Source of the DNA: Microcaldota archaeon
GTDB taxonomy: Archaea > Micrarchaeota > Micrarchaeia > Norongarragalinales > UBA8480
Assembly (NCBI GenBank): GCA_023247085.1
Contig: JAHFHC010000009.1
Location: forward strand, 1 to 28,413
Length of the DNA: 28,413 bases
Direction of reading: 5' to 3'
The notes under the pieces were generated by a model. The model did not search any database. It worked only from the letters and a program-made list of their open reading frames with translations, and was not told the origin of the DNA. Below are positions 1-7,832 of the stretch, piece after piece (within the stretch, counting starts at the first letter, position 1; the number at the start of each line of letters is the position of its first letter). The translations under genes were made by a program, and so were the position numbers.

Positions 1-486
1 TTCTCCAAGTATACACCTAAAACGAGCGGTATCTAAACTAGTGCCGCTTCCAAAAACTTTGTTTGCAGGTAACTTAGAATATTTAAGGGCTAAAAAGGTC
101 ATTACGTCAACTGGGTTCGTAACAACAAGAAGAACTGCATCAGGCGCGTGTTTGACTATTTGTGGCACGATTTTTTTAAAAATAGCTGCATTTGTTTTCA
201 CTAAATCAAGGCGCGTTTGACCAGGCTTTTGACTAGCGCCAGCAGTTATAACCACTACATCTGAACCAGCGCACAATTCATAGTTATCGCCGAAAGTTAT
301 TTTTGCATTTTCAACAAAACCCAAGCCGTGCTTTAAATCCATGGCCTCTCCTTCGGCTTTCTCCTTGTGAACGTCGATTAAAACAATTTCATTAGTCACA
401 CGCTGCAACAACATAGTAAACGCCGCAGTTGAACCTACAAAACCGGCGCCTATAATTGAAACCTTTGCTCCGCATTTATTATGCAT
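1..486 (-). CDS. ldh: L-lactate/malate dehydrogenase, 5' part (runs off left edge)
   Basis: The gene is read leftwards from ATG at 486 and has 162 codons before the window ends, about half of the usual ~310 residues. It should encode an NAD-dependent 2-hydroxyacid dehydrogenase that interconverts pyruvate and lactate (or oxaloacetate and malate) in the cytoplasm. Visible are the Rossmann glycine motif GAGFVG (13-18), an Asp at the end of beta-2 (D38) that favours NAD over NADP, the substrate loop ASQKPGQTR (84-92), the segment VTNPVDV (122-128), and D152/R155 of the catalytic region. Q86 sits at the position that discriminates lactate (Gln) from malate (Arg) enzymes, so lactate is favoured. 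The catalytic His would lie outside the window. On the minus strand a TATA-like TTTTTATC at about 511-518 lies ~28 nt before the start, suggesting a leaderless transcript. Confidence 0.9.
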   Translation of the reverse strand, partial: MHNKCGAKVSIIGAGFVGSTAAFTMLLQRVTNEIVLIDVHKEKAEGEAMDLKHGLGFVENAKITFGDNYELCAGSDVVVITAGASQKPGQTRLDLVKTNAAIFKKIVPQIVKHAPDAVLLVVTNPVDVMTFLALKYSKLPANKVFGSGTSLDTARFRCILGE

Positions 487-573
487 AAATAAAACAAAAC
501 GCGAAGTAGGATAAAAAGCTATTCCACCTCCTAGTTTATTGTGCAAATAAGCTAACTTAAACTTCTTTGAGTA

Positions 574-626
574 AAACGGGAGTAAAAGCTAAGGCAGTAC
601 GTTTTTAATACCTTAAACTCCCTTTT
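574..626. promoter_or_regulatory. Promoter of the suf operon with flanking inverted repeat
   Basis: Two TATA-like elements precede the first gene of the operon: TTTTTAATA at 602-610 and CTTAAA at 612-617. The second is 28 nt before the ATG at 642, the spacing seen at many other genes here. They are bracketed by an inverted repeat: AAACGGGAGT at 574-583 and ACTCCCTTTT at 617-626 (9 of 10 positions complementary). The second arm lies between TATA box and expected transcription start, where a bound repressor would block transcription. The repeat is seen directly; its role as an operator for the neighbouring HxlR-type protein is inference. Confidence 0.45.
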
Positions 627-641
627 CTAATCGAAAGCTAC

Positions 642-971
642 ATGAAAAAAAGCAATATTAATACCCTTAGAGCTTGCCCCTTTTTTAATTGGTTGAACTT
701 ATTTGAAAAAAAGTGGAGCGTACGAATAGTAAAAGAGCTATACGTAAAACCACTGGGTTTTAACGAATTGAAAAAACGCATTTCAGGCATAACTCAAGGC
801 GTACTTTCACAGAGGTTAGACGAACTAGAAGCAAGCGGGGTAGTCAAAAGAAAAATATTAAAACAAAAACCACTCGCCGTTGAATATTCATTAAACGAAC
901 ATGTAAAAGGCGCTTTTTGTTGTTGGAAAAATGAAAAAAACAAGTCTACTGGATTGAAAATAAAATGTTAG
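642..971 (+). CDS. HxlR-type winged-helix regulator at head of suf operon
   Basis: A 109-residue protein with the HxlR-family arrangement: a Cys-Pro pair (C12-P13) close to the N-terminus, a KWSVRIVKEL helix (24-33), a recognition region GVLSQRLDELEASG (53-66), and a wing ending in VEYSLNEH. HxlR proteins are small dimeric DNA-binding regulators, several of which sense redox state or electrophiles through the N-terminal cysteine. Further cysteines are C93, C94 and C109, so thiol or metal sensing is possible. Its last 7 nt overlap the start of sufC, so it is co-transcribed with the Fe-S assembly genes and is the natural candidate for their regulator. Fold and family are well supported; the regulatory target and the signal are inferred. 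Confidence 0.8.
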   Translation: MKKSNINTLRACPFFNWLNLFEKKWSVRIVKELYVKPLGFNELKKRISGITQGVLSQRLDELEASGVVKRKILKQKPLAVEYSLNEHVKGAFCCWKNEKNKSTGLKIKC

Positions 972-1693
972 AAATAAAAAACTTACACGTTGAAGTTGAA
1001 AGTAAGAAAATTTTAAACGGTGTTACGCTTAGAATTAAACCAGGCGAGGTGCATGCGTTACTTGGCCCAAATGGCAGTGGCAAAAGTACACTAAGCTATG
1101 TGATAGCGGGTCATCCAAAGTATAAAGTTACAGCCGGCGAGATTCAGTTTGAGGGTAAAAACGTGTTGGAAATGAAACCCGAGGAACGCGCTTTAGCTGG
1201 AATATTTTTAGCTTTTCAACATCCACTAGAAATATCCGGGGTAAACTTGTTTAATTTCTTATTTCAAATGGCTAAAACGCGTACAAAGTCGCTGTCGCCA
1301 ATTAAATTTCGAAGGCACGTTATTGACAACCTAGAAAAAGTTGGGTTTGACGAAAGCTTTCTTGACCGTGATTTAAACGTTGGCTTTTCCGGCGGAGAAA
1401 AAAAACGAACAGAAGTACTACAATTACTCTTGACAAACCCATCCCTTGCAGTTCTCGATGAGACCGACTCCGGTTTAGATAGAGATTCTTTGAAAACAAT
1501 TGGTAAGGCAATACAAGCACTTCGATCACCCAAATTCTCCGCGCTAATAATCACTCACTACGCCCGTTTGCTTGACTATATTGAACCGGATTACGTGCAT
1601 GTTATGGGCAATGGAAAAATAGTACTAAGCGGCGGGCCAGAAATCATTGAGAAAATTGAAAAAAATGGGTACAAAGACGTGTTCAAAAAATGA
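965..1693 (+). CDS. sufC: SufC, ATPase of the Fe-S cluster scaffold
   Basis: SufC is the ABC-type ATPase that binds SufB and SufD and drives the shape change needed for Fe-S cluster assembly on the SufBCD scaffold in the cytoplasm. The 242-residue protein has a full ABC cassette: Walker [10 protein letters not shown] (34-42), Q-loop Q85 in AFQHP, signature FSGGEKKR (141-148), Walker [13 protein letters not shown] (161-172) with catalytic E166, and switch H198 in ITHYA. The sequence is typical of SufC and not of transporter ATPases ([15 protein letters not shown]). The start overlaps the upstream regulator by 7 nt, and the end overlaps sufB by 4 nt as ATGA, indicating translational coupling. 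Confidence 0.97.
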   Translation: MLEIKNLHVEVESKKILNGVTLRIKPGEVHALLGPNGSGKSTLSYVIAGHPKYKVTAGEIQFEGKNVLEMKPEERALAGIFLAFQHPLEISGVNLFNFLFQMAKTRTKSLSPIKFRRHVIDNLEKVGFDESFLDRDLNVGFSGGEKKRTEVLQLLLTNPSLAVLDETDSGLDRDSLKTIGKAIQALRSPKFSALIITHYARLLDYIEPDYVHVMGNGKIVLSGGPEIIEKIEKNGYKDVFKK

Positions 1694-3099
1694 AAAATGA
1701 AAAACTCCTCACAATAAATGCGGATTACAAAGAGAAATACGGCTTTAGTTACCCTGAAGAAGCAGTGCACAAAACCAAAAAGGGGCTTTCTGAAGCGATC
1801 GTAAAAGAAATTTCAGCTGTAAAAGAAGAACCCGAGTGGATGTTGAAAAAAAGATTAGAAGGGCTAAAGTGGTTTGAGAAAAAGTCGCTGCCAACATGGG
1901 GCGGAGATTTAACCCGAATTGAATTTGACAACCTCACCTACTACTTAAAACCGACTGGCAAGAATAGCCAAAGCTGGAATGAAGTTCCAGACAATATCAA
2001 AAAAACATTTGATAAACTTGGCATTCCAGAAGCCGAACGTAAATTTTTAGCAGGCGTAACAGCACAGTACGAAAGTGAAACAATTTACCATAAGTTAAAA
2101 AAAACACTAGAAGAACAAGGCGTAGTTTTTCTCTCAACTGACGATGCAGTAAAACAACATCCAGAAATTATGAAAAAATATTTTGGAACAGTTATTCCAG
2201 CAAGTGACAACAAATTCGCAGCGTTAAATACAGCGTGCTGGTCCGGCGGAAGTTTCATTTACATTCCAAAAAATGTCAAAGTAGATATTCCACTACAAGC
2301 GTATTTTAGAATAAACACAAAAAACTTCGGGCAATTTGAACGCACGCTTATTATAGCCGACGAAGGTTCACAAGTTCACTATATCGAAGGTTGTTCAGCG
2401 CCAATTTATTCAACTGATTCACTACACGCGGCAGTTGTTGAGTTAATTGCACTAAAAAACGCAAAAATAAGGTACACGACAATTCAAAATTGGTCTCCAA
2501 ATGTTTACAATTTAGTCACAAAGCGTGCACATGCGCATGAAAACGCAATTGTAGAATGGGTCGACGCTAATCTGGGAAGTAAGCTCACTATGAAATATCC
2601 CGCAGTTTACTTGCTTGGCAAAAATTCAAAAGCAGATATCCTTTCAATTGCATTTGCTGGAAAAAGCCAGCATCAAGACGCGGGCGGAAAAGCAGTTCAT
2701 TTAGCACCAGACACAACATCTCGAATAATTTCAAAATCCATTTCAAAAGACGGGGGACGCACAAGCTACCGCGGTTTACTGCATATCGCAAAAGGCGCCA
2801 CTAACTCAACGTCAAGCGTAAAGTGCGATGCGTTGATTCTTGATCCATTATCCCGCAGCGACACTTACCCAACAATGAAAGTTAATGAAGAGGATTCAAC
2901 AATTTCTCACGAAGCATACGTTGGAAAAATCGGCGAAGAACAACTATTTTATTTAAAGAGCCGCGGGTTATCAGAAACAGAAGCGACCGCGCTAATAGTG
3001 CTTGGGTTTATTGCAGATATTACAAAGGAACTTCCAATGGAATACGCATTGGAACTCAACAACTTGATAAAACTAGAAATGGAAGGCGCAGTTGGATGA
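1690..3099 (+). CDS. sufB: SufB, Fe-S cluster assembly scaffold
   Basis: SufB is the subunit of the SufBCD complex on which the nascent cluster is built. It has 469 residues, near the usual length. The beta-helical core and the C-terminal family signature are clear ([17 protein letters not shown], then [20 protein letters not shown]). C379 and E408 have the same 29-residue spacing as C405 and E434 of Escherichia coli SufB, the residues implicated in sulfur transfer and cluster formation, so the protein should be active. It overlaps sufC by 4 nt and sufD by 4 nt (both ATGA), so the three scaffold genes are translationally coupled. Confidence 0.97.
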   Translation: MKNEKLLTINADYKEKYGFSYPEEAVHKTKKGLSEAIVKEISAVKEEPEWMLKKRLEGLKWFEKKSLPTWGGDLTRIEFDNLTYYLKPTGKNSQSWNEVPDNIKKTFDKLGIPEAERKFLAGVTAQYESETIYHKLKKTLEEQGVVFLSTDDAVKQHPEIMKKYFGTVIPASDNKFAALNTACWSGGSFIYIPKNVKVDIPLQAYFRINTKNFGQFERTLIIADEGSQVHYIEGCSAPIYSTDSLHAAVVELIALKNAKIRYTTIQNWSPNVYNLVTKRAHAHENAIVEWVDANLGSKLTMKYPAVYLLGKNSKADILSIAFAGKSQHQDAGGKAVHLAPDTTSRIISKSISKDGGRTSYRGLLHIAKGATNSTSSVKCDALILDPLSRSDTYPTMKVNEEDSTISHEAYVGKIGEEQLFYLKSRGLSETEATALIVLGFIADITKELPMEYALELNNLIKLEMEGAVG

Positions 3100-3818
3100 A
3101 GCTCAAAGAATTAACAATTGTAAAATCGGCAAAGCGCATTACAGTTAGCAAAAATGAAATTCAAAAAATGCTAATGTATTGTAAAACTAGCAAAATAGAA
3201 ATAAACTGCGCGGATAACTCGCAATTGACTATCGCACAAGTGGTTGAAAGCAATACAAACTTAACTACAATCTTCAACATTGGAAGAAATTCAAAAGTTA
3301 AACATTTGTTAATTATGCTTGATAGCGCGAATTCAGAGGCGAATGTAGAGTTTAATTTGAATGGAGAATATGCAGAGGTTAAAACCGGCGGGGCGATTCT
3401 TTGTACAAACAGCGGCAACGTAAAACTAGATTTTCAAGTGAATCATTTAGCCAAGAACACAACTTCGCTAGCGGGTTTTTACAGCGCTTTGCGTGGAGAT
3501 TCAAGTTTGAAAGTAAAAGGAAATACCTGGATTGGAAAAAACGCAAGTGGATCAAACGCATTTTTTGCAAGTCATTCCCTACTGCTTGACAAAAAAAGCA
3601 GGGCAGAAAGTGTTCCCGGACTAGAGATTGAAGCTAACGAAGTAAAAGCAGGGCATTCCGCATCAACTAGTAAAATTCCAGGCGAACAGCTATTCTACTG
3701 CCAAGCACGTGGAATAGCAAACAAAGAAGCTGAGAAACTATTAACGCTTGCATTTTTGCAACGCGGAAGTATCCCAACTGGAATTGAAGTCGATGAGTTG
3801 ATTGAAAACAAATGGTAA
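3096..3818 (+). CDS. sufD: SufD, partner subunit of the SufBCD scaffold
   Basis: SufD pairs with SufB in the scaffold complex and helps acquire iron. The 240-residue protein is shorter than the bacterial form (over 400 residues) and lacks most of the N-terminal helical part; what remains is the beta-helix plus the C-terminal helical domain. The family signature is present at 178-205 ([14 protein letters not shown], then [11 protein letters not shown]), with H187 in the place of the functionally important SufD histidine (H360 in E. coli). Weak similarity to SufB is expected because the two are paralogues. It overlaps sufB by 4 nt and sufS by 7 nt. Confidence 0.92.
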   Translation: MKLKELTIVKSAKRITVSKNEIQKMLMYCKTSKIEINCADNSQLTIAQVVESNTNLTTIFNIGRNSKVKHLLIMLDSANSEANVEFNLNGEYAEVKTGGAILCTNSGNVKLDFQVNHLAKNTTSLAGFYSALRGDSSLKVKGNTWIGKNASGSNAFFASHSLLLDKKSRAESVPGLEIEANEVKAGHSASTSKIPGEQLFYCQARGIANKEAEKLLTLAFLQRGSIPTGIEVDELIENKW

Positions 3819-5029
3819 GCAAGTGGAAAAAAGACTTTCCGATTTTTAGCAAGAAAATAAACGGAAGAAAATTAATTTACCTTGATAGCGCAGGCACTTC
3901 TCAAAAACCAAAACAAGTAATTAGTAGTGAAAGCGAGTTTTACGAAAAATACAATTCAAACATTCACCGCGGGGTAAATACGTTGAGTGAACACGCAACG
4001 CAATTATACGAAAATAGCAGAGTAAAAACTGCCGAATTTATGGGCGCTGGAAGTGACGAAGTAGTGTTTGTGCGCAATGCAACTGAAGGGATAAATTTAG
4101 TCGCACAAAGCTATGGAAGACAACACGTGAAAAAAGGAGACACTATACTGCTAACCGAAATGGAACACCACAGCAACATTATACCGTGGCAATTACTAGC
4201 AACTGAAAAAGGTGCAAAAGTCGAATACGTCGAAGTAGACAAAGAAACAGGAAAATTAGATGAACTCGATTTGGAACGCAAGTTATCCTCGCAACAAATG
4301 GCTATTTTTGCGTTTACTCATGTTTCAAATGTGCTTGGCACTGTAAACAACGTAAAGAAATTAGCCAGACTTGCAAAGAGCAACGGCGCAACTGTTGTGC
4401 TAGATAGCTGCCAGAGTTTTCCACATATGGAAGTAAATGTCAAAAATCTAGGGGTGGACTTTGCAGTGCTTTCTGGACACAAGATATTCGCACCAACTGG
4501 AATCGGTGCACTATATGGAAGAAAAGAATTGCTTGAAGAGATGTCACCGTTTCTTTCTGGTGGAAACATGATAAGCACAGTTAGCAAAGAAAGCGCTACT
4601 TGGAATGAAGTGCCTTGGAAATTTGAAGCTGGCACGCCAAACATAGCTGGAACAATTGCACTTGGCGCTGCAATTGACTATATGAATAGAATCGGAATGA
4701 AAAACATTGAAAATTACAACAATAAACTCGTTGACTATTGTGTTTCTGAGTTACAAAAACTTCCGTTCATAAAAATTTACCCACCATTAAAAGAAAAAGT
4801 TGGCGCAGTTGCATTTAACGTTGCAAACATACATCCGCACGACGTAGCCAGTGTTTTGGACAATGAAGGAATTGCAATCCGCACTGGGCACCACTGTTGT
4901 CAACCGCTTATGAATGCACTAGGTGTAAACGCAACTTGTCGTGCTTCTTTCCAAATTTACAACGAATTCAGTGACGTCGACTCACTTGTAAATGCATTAA
5001 ATAAATGTAAAAAGGTGTTCAAACTCTAG
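3812..5029 (+). CDS. sufS: SufS-type cysteine desulfurase
   Basis: A 405-residue PLP-dependent cysteine desulfurase that supplies persulfide sulfur for cluster assembly. The PLP lysine is K224 in SGHKIFAPTG, with cofactor contacts from H120 (MEHHSN) and D198/Q201 (DSCQSFPH). The catalytic cysteine lies in the group II motif RTGHHCCQPLM: C362 aligns with the active cysteine of SufS (RTGHHCAMP), and a second cysteine, C363, follows directly, which is less usual. The C-terminal NATCRASFQIYNE is also typical. It overlaps sufD by 7 nt and is followed after 2 nt by the U-type scaffold gene, so desulfurase and sulfur acceptor are made together. Confidence 0.96.
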   Translation: MVSKWKKDFPIFSKKINGRKLIYLDSAGTSQKPKQVISSESEFYEKYNSNIHRGVNTLSEHATQLYENSRVKTAEFMGAGSDEVVFVRNATEGINLVAQSYGRQHVKKGDTILLTEMEHHSNIIPWQLLATEKGAKVEYVEVDKETGKLDELDLERKLSSQQMAIFAFTHVSNVLGTVNNVKKLARLAKSNGATVVLDSCQSFPHMEVNVKNLGVDFAVLSGHKIFAPTGIGALYGRKELLEEMSPFLSGGNMISTVSKESATWNEVPWKFEAGTPNIAGTIALGAAIDYMNRIGMKNIENYNNKLVDYCVSELQKLPFIKIYPPLKEKVGAVAFNVANIHPHDVASVLDNEGIAIRTGHHCCQPLMNALGVNATCRASFQIYNEFSDVDSLVNALNKCKKVFKL

Positions 5030-5031
5030 AA

Positions 5032-5400
5032 ATGAAGGACAATTCAATGTACTCACAAATTATTCTGGACTACTACAACAATCCACCAAACAAGGAAAAA
5101 ATGAAAAAAGCCACTCTGTCGGCAGCTGAAGCGAACACTTCATGCGGTGACCAAATCGAAATTCAACTAAAGATTGACAATAAGAAAAAAATAACTGAAG
5201 CAAAATTCACTGGCACAGGCTGTATAATCAGCCAAGCTTCTGCTTCAATGCTTTTAGAGTACATAGAAAACAAACCATTAAAAGAAGTAAAGCAGTTAAC
5301 TGAAGAAAAAGCACTGCAATTAATTGGCATTAAACTTACACCAATAAGAATGAAATGCGCTTTGCTTGCATGGAAAACATTGAAAAAAGCAATTGCTTAA
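5032..5400 (+). CDS. sufU: SufU/IscU-type scaffold or sulfur acceptor
   Basis: A 122-residue U-type protein that would accept sulfur from SufS or hold a nascent Fe-S cluster. The three conserved cysteines are C38 in SCGDQ (with D40), C64 in GTGCIISQASASM, and C109 in RMKCALLAW. The N-terminus (YSQIILDYYNNPPN) is typical of the family. It is the last gene of the suf operon, 2 nt after sufS. An ATG at 5047 (residue 6) is an alternative start. Whether it acts as an IscU-like scaffold or a SufU-like zinc sulfurtransferase cannot be decided from the sequence; the gene order favours the SufS partner role. Confidence 0.92.
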   Translation: MKDNSMYSQIILDYYNNPPNKEKMKKATLSAAEANTSCGDQIEIQLKIDNKKKITEAKFTGTGCIISQASASMLLEYIENKPLKEVKQLTEEKALQLIGIKLTPIRMKCALLAWKTLKKAIA

Positions 5401-5471
5401 CGCTTAACTGGTTCAACTACTAGAAAACGAGCATTATTCGATTTTTCAACTTCCCGTACGTTTACGCCCAT
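5397..5471 (-). CDS. Possible 24-residue small ORF antisense to the suf operon end
   Basis: On the minus strand an ATG at 5471 opens a 24-codon frame ending at 5397, just inside the end of sufU. The peptide (MGVNVREVEKSN, then NARFLVVEPVKR) has a protein-like composition, and a TATA-like stretch (ACTTATTCC) lies about 27 nt upstream. An in-frame TAG sits two codons before the ATG. It could be a small gene, the tail of a decayed gene, or chance. No family was recognised. Confidence 0.2.
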   Translation of the reverse strand: MGVNVREVEKSNNARFLVVEPVKR

Positions 5472-5559
5472 GCGCTAAGTAAAATTGGAATAAGTTCGCT
5501 TCGTGGCATTGATGTTAAAAAAGGACAAACACGTATTTTAAACTAGGTTCTCGGAAAAA

Positions 5560-6393
5560 ATGGATAAACTCTTATTTGGCACAGCCGGCATTCCTCTTTC
5601 TACACAGCCACGTAATACTGAAAACGGCATTACACAAATCAAAACGCTTGGCCTTGATTCACTTGAACTTGAATTCGTGCAAAATGTTAATATTTCAGAA
5701 GAAAAAGCACCATTAATAAAACAAATCTCTGAAAAAGACAACGTCGTGCTAACTTGTCATGGTTCTTATTTTATTAATTTAAACGCAGTTGACAAAGAAA
5801 AAATTGAAGCTAGTAAAAAAAGAATTTTGCACGCAGCCCGCATTTTAAACATGTGCGGCGGCTGGAGCCAATGCTTCCACTCAGCTTTTTACTTAAAAAG
5901 TTCTAAAGAAGAAACTCACCGCACAGTGAAAAAAGCGCTTGAAGAAATTGTTGAAACTATGAAAGCCGAAAATAACCCAGTGTGGATCAGGCCAGAAACA
6001 GCTGGAAAACACTCGCAATTTGGAAACCTAGATGAATTACTCCAGTTGTGCAGTGGAATTGACCAAACAATGCCGTGTATTGATTTTTCACACTTGCGCG
6101 CGTATTCACTCGGAAAGACGAACAACTACGAAGAATATTCAAAAGTGTTGAACAAAGTTGAAAGTATTCTCGGCAAAACAGCGTTGAAAAATATGCACAT
6201 GCACATTCAAGGGATTAAATACGGCGAAACAGGAGAGCGCTCGCACCTTGAAATAAAAGACGACCCAGAATGGAAATACGGCGACTTAATGAAAGCGCTA
6301 AAAGATTACAAGTGCTGCGGGGTCGTAACGTGTGAATCTCCGAACTTAGAAACAGACGCATTGATATTGAAGAAAACTTACGAGAAACTCTAA
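5560..6393 (+). CDS. nfo: Endonuclease IV-like AP endonuclease (TIM barrel)
   Basis: A 277-residue TIM-barrel protein of the AP endonuclease 2/endonuclease IV superfamily, which cuts DNA 5' of abasic sites using three metal ions. The metal-binding series is present in the right order: H67 (CHGSYFINL), H107 (FHSAFY), E146 (PETAGK), D175 and H178 (IDFSHLRA), H213/H215 (MHMHIQG), H229 (ERSHL) and E259 (CESPNLE). The close match to the Nfo pattern favours a DNA-repair nuclease over a sugar isomerase of the same fold. A TATA-like TATTTTAAA at 5534-5542 precedes the ATG, suggesting a very short or absent leader. It stands alone between the suf operon and a convergent secreted-protein gene. Confidence 0.85.
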   Translation: MDKLLFGTAGIPLSTQPRNTENGITQIKTLGLDSLELEFVQNVNISEEKAPLIKQISEKDNVVLTCHGSYFINLNAVDKEKIEASKKRILHAARILNMCGGWSQCFHSAFYLKSSKEETHRTVKKALEEIVETMKAENNPVWIRPETAGKHSQFGNLDELLQLCSGIDQTMPCIDFSHLRAYSLGKTNNYEEYSKVLNKVESILGKTALKNMHMHIQGIKYGETGERSHLEIKDDPEWKYGDLMKALKDYKCCGVVTCESPNLETDALILKKTYEKL

Positions 6394-6429
6394 AAGAAAC
6401 TACTACGCGTTTTACTAAAAACGATCCTA

Positions 6430-7737
6430 TTAGTTTATTCCAATTAAGCGTTTTAGAAACACTATCAACTGCGTAACTAAATCCCCGCTAACACACTTTC
6501 CAGAAGCACACAAATTACTAGTACACTCAAAATGGTTCTCACACAATTCAGCTTCACTTTTCTGTAAACCTAAACTGCCATTAAGCAAACAAAAACTCCC
6601 GGTAACTCGATAGCCTAAAGGCACACACTTACCCTTAACTATACAACCACTACATTGAAACTCTTGTCGCTCTGAAGCGTTCACTACAGTCGAACTAGAA
6701 ATTTGGACGTTACTTTTTTCAACTTCTTCTGGAGAATCACGATGAGAGGAATTGCCACGAGCTTCAAAAGGCAAGACCGAACGGGTTTGATTTACAACAA
6801 CACAAACTCCTAGACTGCAAGTTGCATTTCCAGGGCACTCAACCCACTGTCCGCCAGAACACACAACTCTATTGTTGCCAACATTACACGTATTCACAAC
6901 ACAATTTGATTGAACTGGCAACGCAGCGGGTGGCTGAGAGGCCGGCAACTGTGCATTCACTGAAGAAGACGCACTTTGAGAAACATTAGCGCTAACAGAA
7001 CCATTGACACTTGCAGAACTATTCGCTTGTGCGCCTACACATGCGCCATTAGAACAATAGGCACCAGATGTGCAACTCGCCCAATTGCCATTACTGCAAT
7101 ACTGTTCGCTGTTAGTTGGATTACATTTAGTTCCATTGCATCCAGATACACACGCGCTATTCCTACAAACGTAACTAAGTTGGCAATTATTCCATTGTCC
7201 TTGATTACATATTTGTTCTGCATTGTTTGGATTACATTGAGTACCTGTACAAGCGGCTACACAGGCACCTGCACTACAAACTTGTCCATTAGAACAACTA
7301 GCCCAATTGCCATTTGAACAATATTTTGAATTGTCACTAGGGTTACACGTTTGCCCACTGCATTGTGCACAAGCGCCGTCACGGCAGCCATATTGGCACG
7401 AATGCCCATAGGAAACTAGCATACCTAATGCGCTATCGCATTGCACTTCGTTTAACTGATTGCTGGTTTCGCTGTTCTCACAGTGATCATAAAAAATGGC
7501 GGTACCGTTTAAAGAAGAATCTGTACGGCGGCTAGCTAAATTGCCATTTTCTCCGATAACTACATTTGGATCAGGTGGGCCACCGCCGTTAGAGTAATAA
7601 CCAGTGCCAGTTCCGCGAACGTATAAATTAGCCCCGCCATCACTGTCTACGCACTCAACACCAGCATATGACGCTGCGTTGCTTGTGCTAAATAAAAGCA
7701 AAAATAATATTGCAAACGTAGAAAAAAGTAACTTCAT
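6430..7737 (-). CDS. Secreted cysteine-repeat protein (paralogue 1)
   Basis: A 435-residue protein of unknown function that should be exported. It has a signal peptide (about residues 1-21, ending SNAAS), then an N-terminal domain with a CVDSDGG motif (29-35) and QYGCRDGAC (115-123). Four copies follow of a ~35-residue six-cysteine unit of the form C-x4-C-NP-x6-C-x6-C-x5-C-x5-C, at about 126-160, 163-197, 200-234 and 279-313; a Ser/Asn/Ala/Pro-rich linker (235-278) separates the third and fourth. A C-terminal cysteine module (362-416) contains CENHFECTSNLC, and the protein ends in a short amphipathic tail, not a classical membrane anchor. Many N-x-S/T sites allow N-glycosylation. A TATATATAA box at 7761-7769, 28 nt upstream, indicates a leaderless transcript. 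It is paralogous to the next gene. Confidence 0.85.
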   Translation of the reverse strand: MKLLFSTFAILFLLLFSTSNAASYAGVECVDSDGGANLYVRGTGTGYYSNGGGPPDPNVVIGENGNLASRRTDSSLNGTAIFYDHCENSETSNQLNEVQCDSALGMLVSYGHSCQYGCRDGACAQCSGQTCNPSDNSKYCSNGNWASCSNGQVCSAGACVAACTGTQCNPNNAEQICNQGQWNNCQLSYVCRNSACVSGCNGTKCNPTNSEQYCSNGNWASCTSGAYCSNGACVGAQANSSASVNGSVSANVSQSASSSVNAQLPASQPPAALPVQSNCVVNTCNVGNNRVVCSGGQWVECPGNATCSLGVCVVVNQTRSVLPFEARGNSSHRDSPEEVEKSNVQISSSTVVNASERQEFQCSGCIVKGKCVPLGYRVTGSFCLLNGSLGLQKSEAELCENHFECTSNLCASGKCVSGDLVTQLIVFLKRLIGIN

Positions 7738-7832
7738 AACAAAACATATTTTGCAGTAGTTATATATAACCGTGCTGTATCAAGAATCAAGCACGAGAGA
7801 GCAAGTACTAAAATCAAATGAAAGTAGTTGAA

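Noticed and set aside
1264-1554. Open frame on the minus strand inside sufC
   Set aside because: It is the antisense shadow of a conserved gene, and its protein has no recognisable features.
6976-7317. Plus-strand frame inside the cysteine-repeat gene
   Set aside because: Repetitive Ile/Thr/Arg-rich translation arises from the antisense of the repeat units; no start signals.
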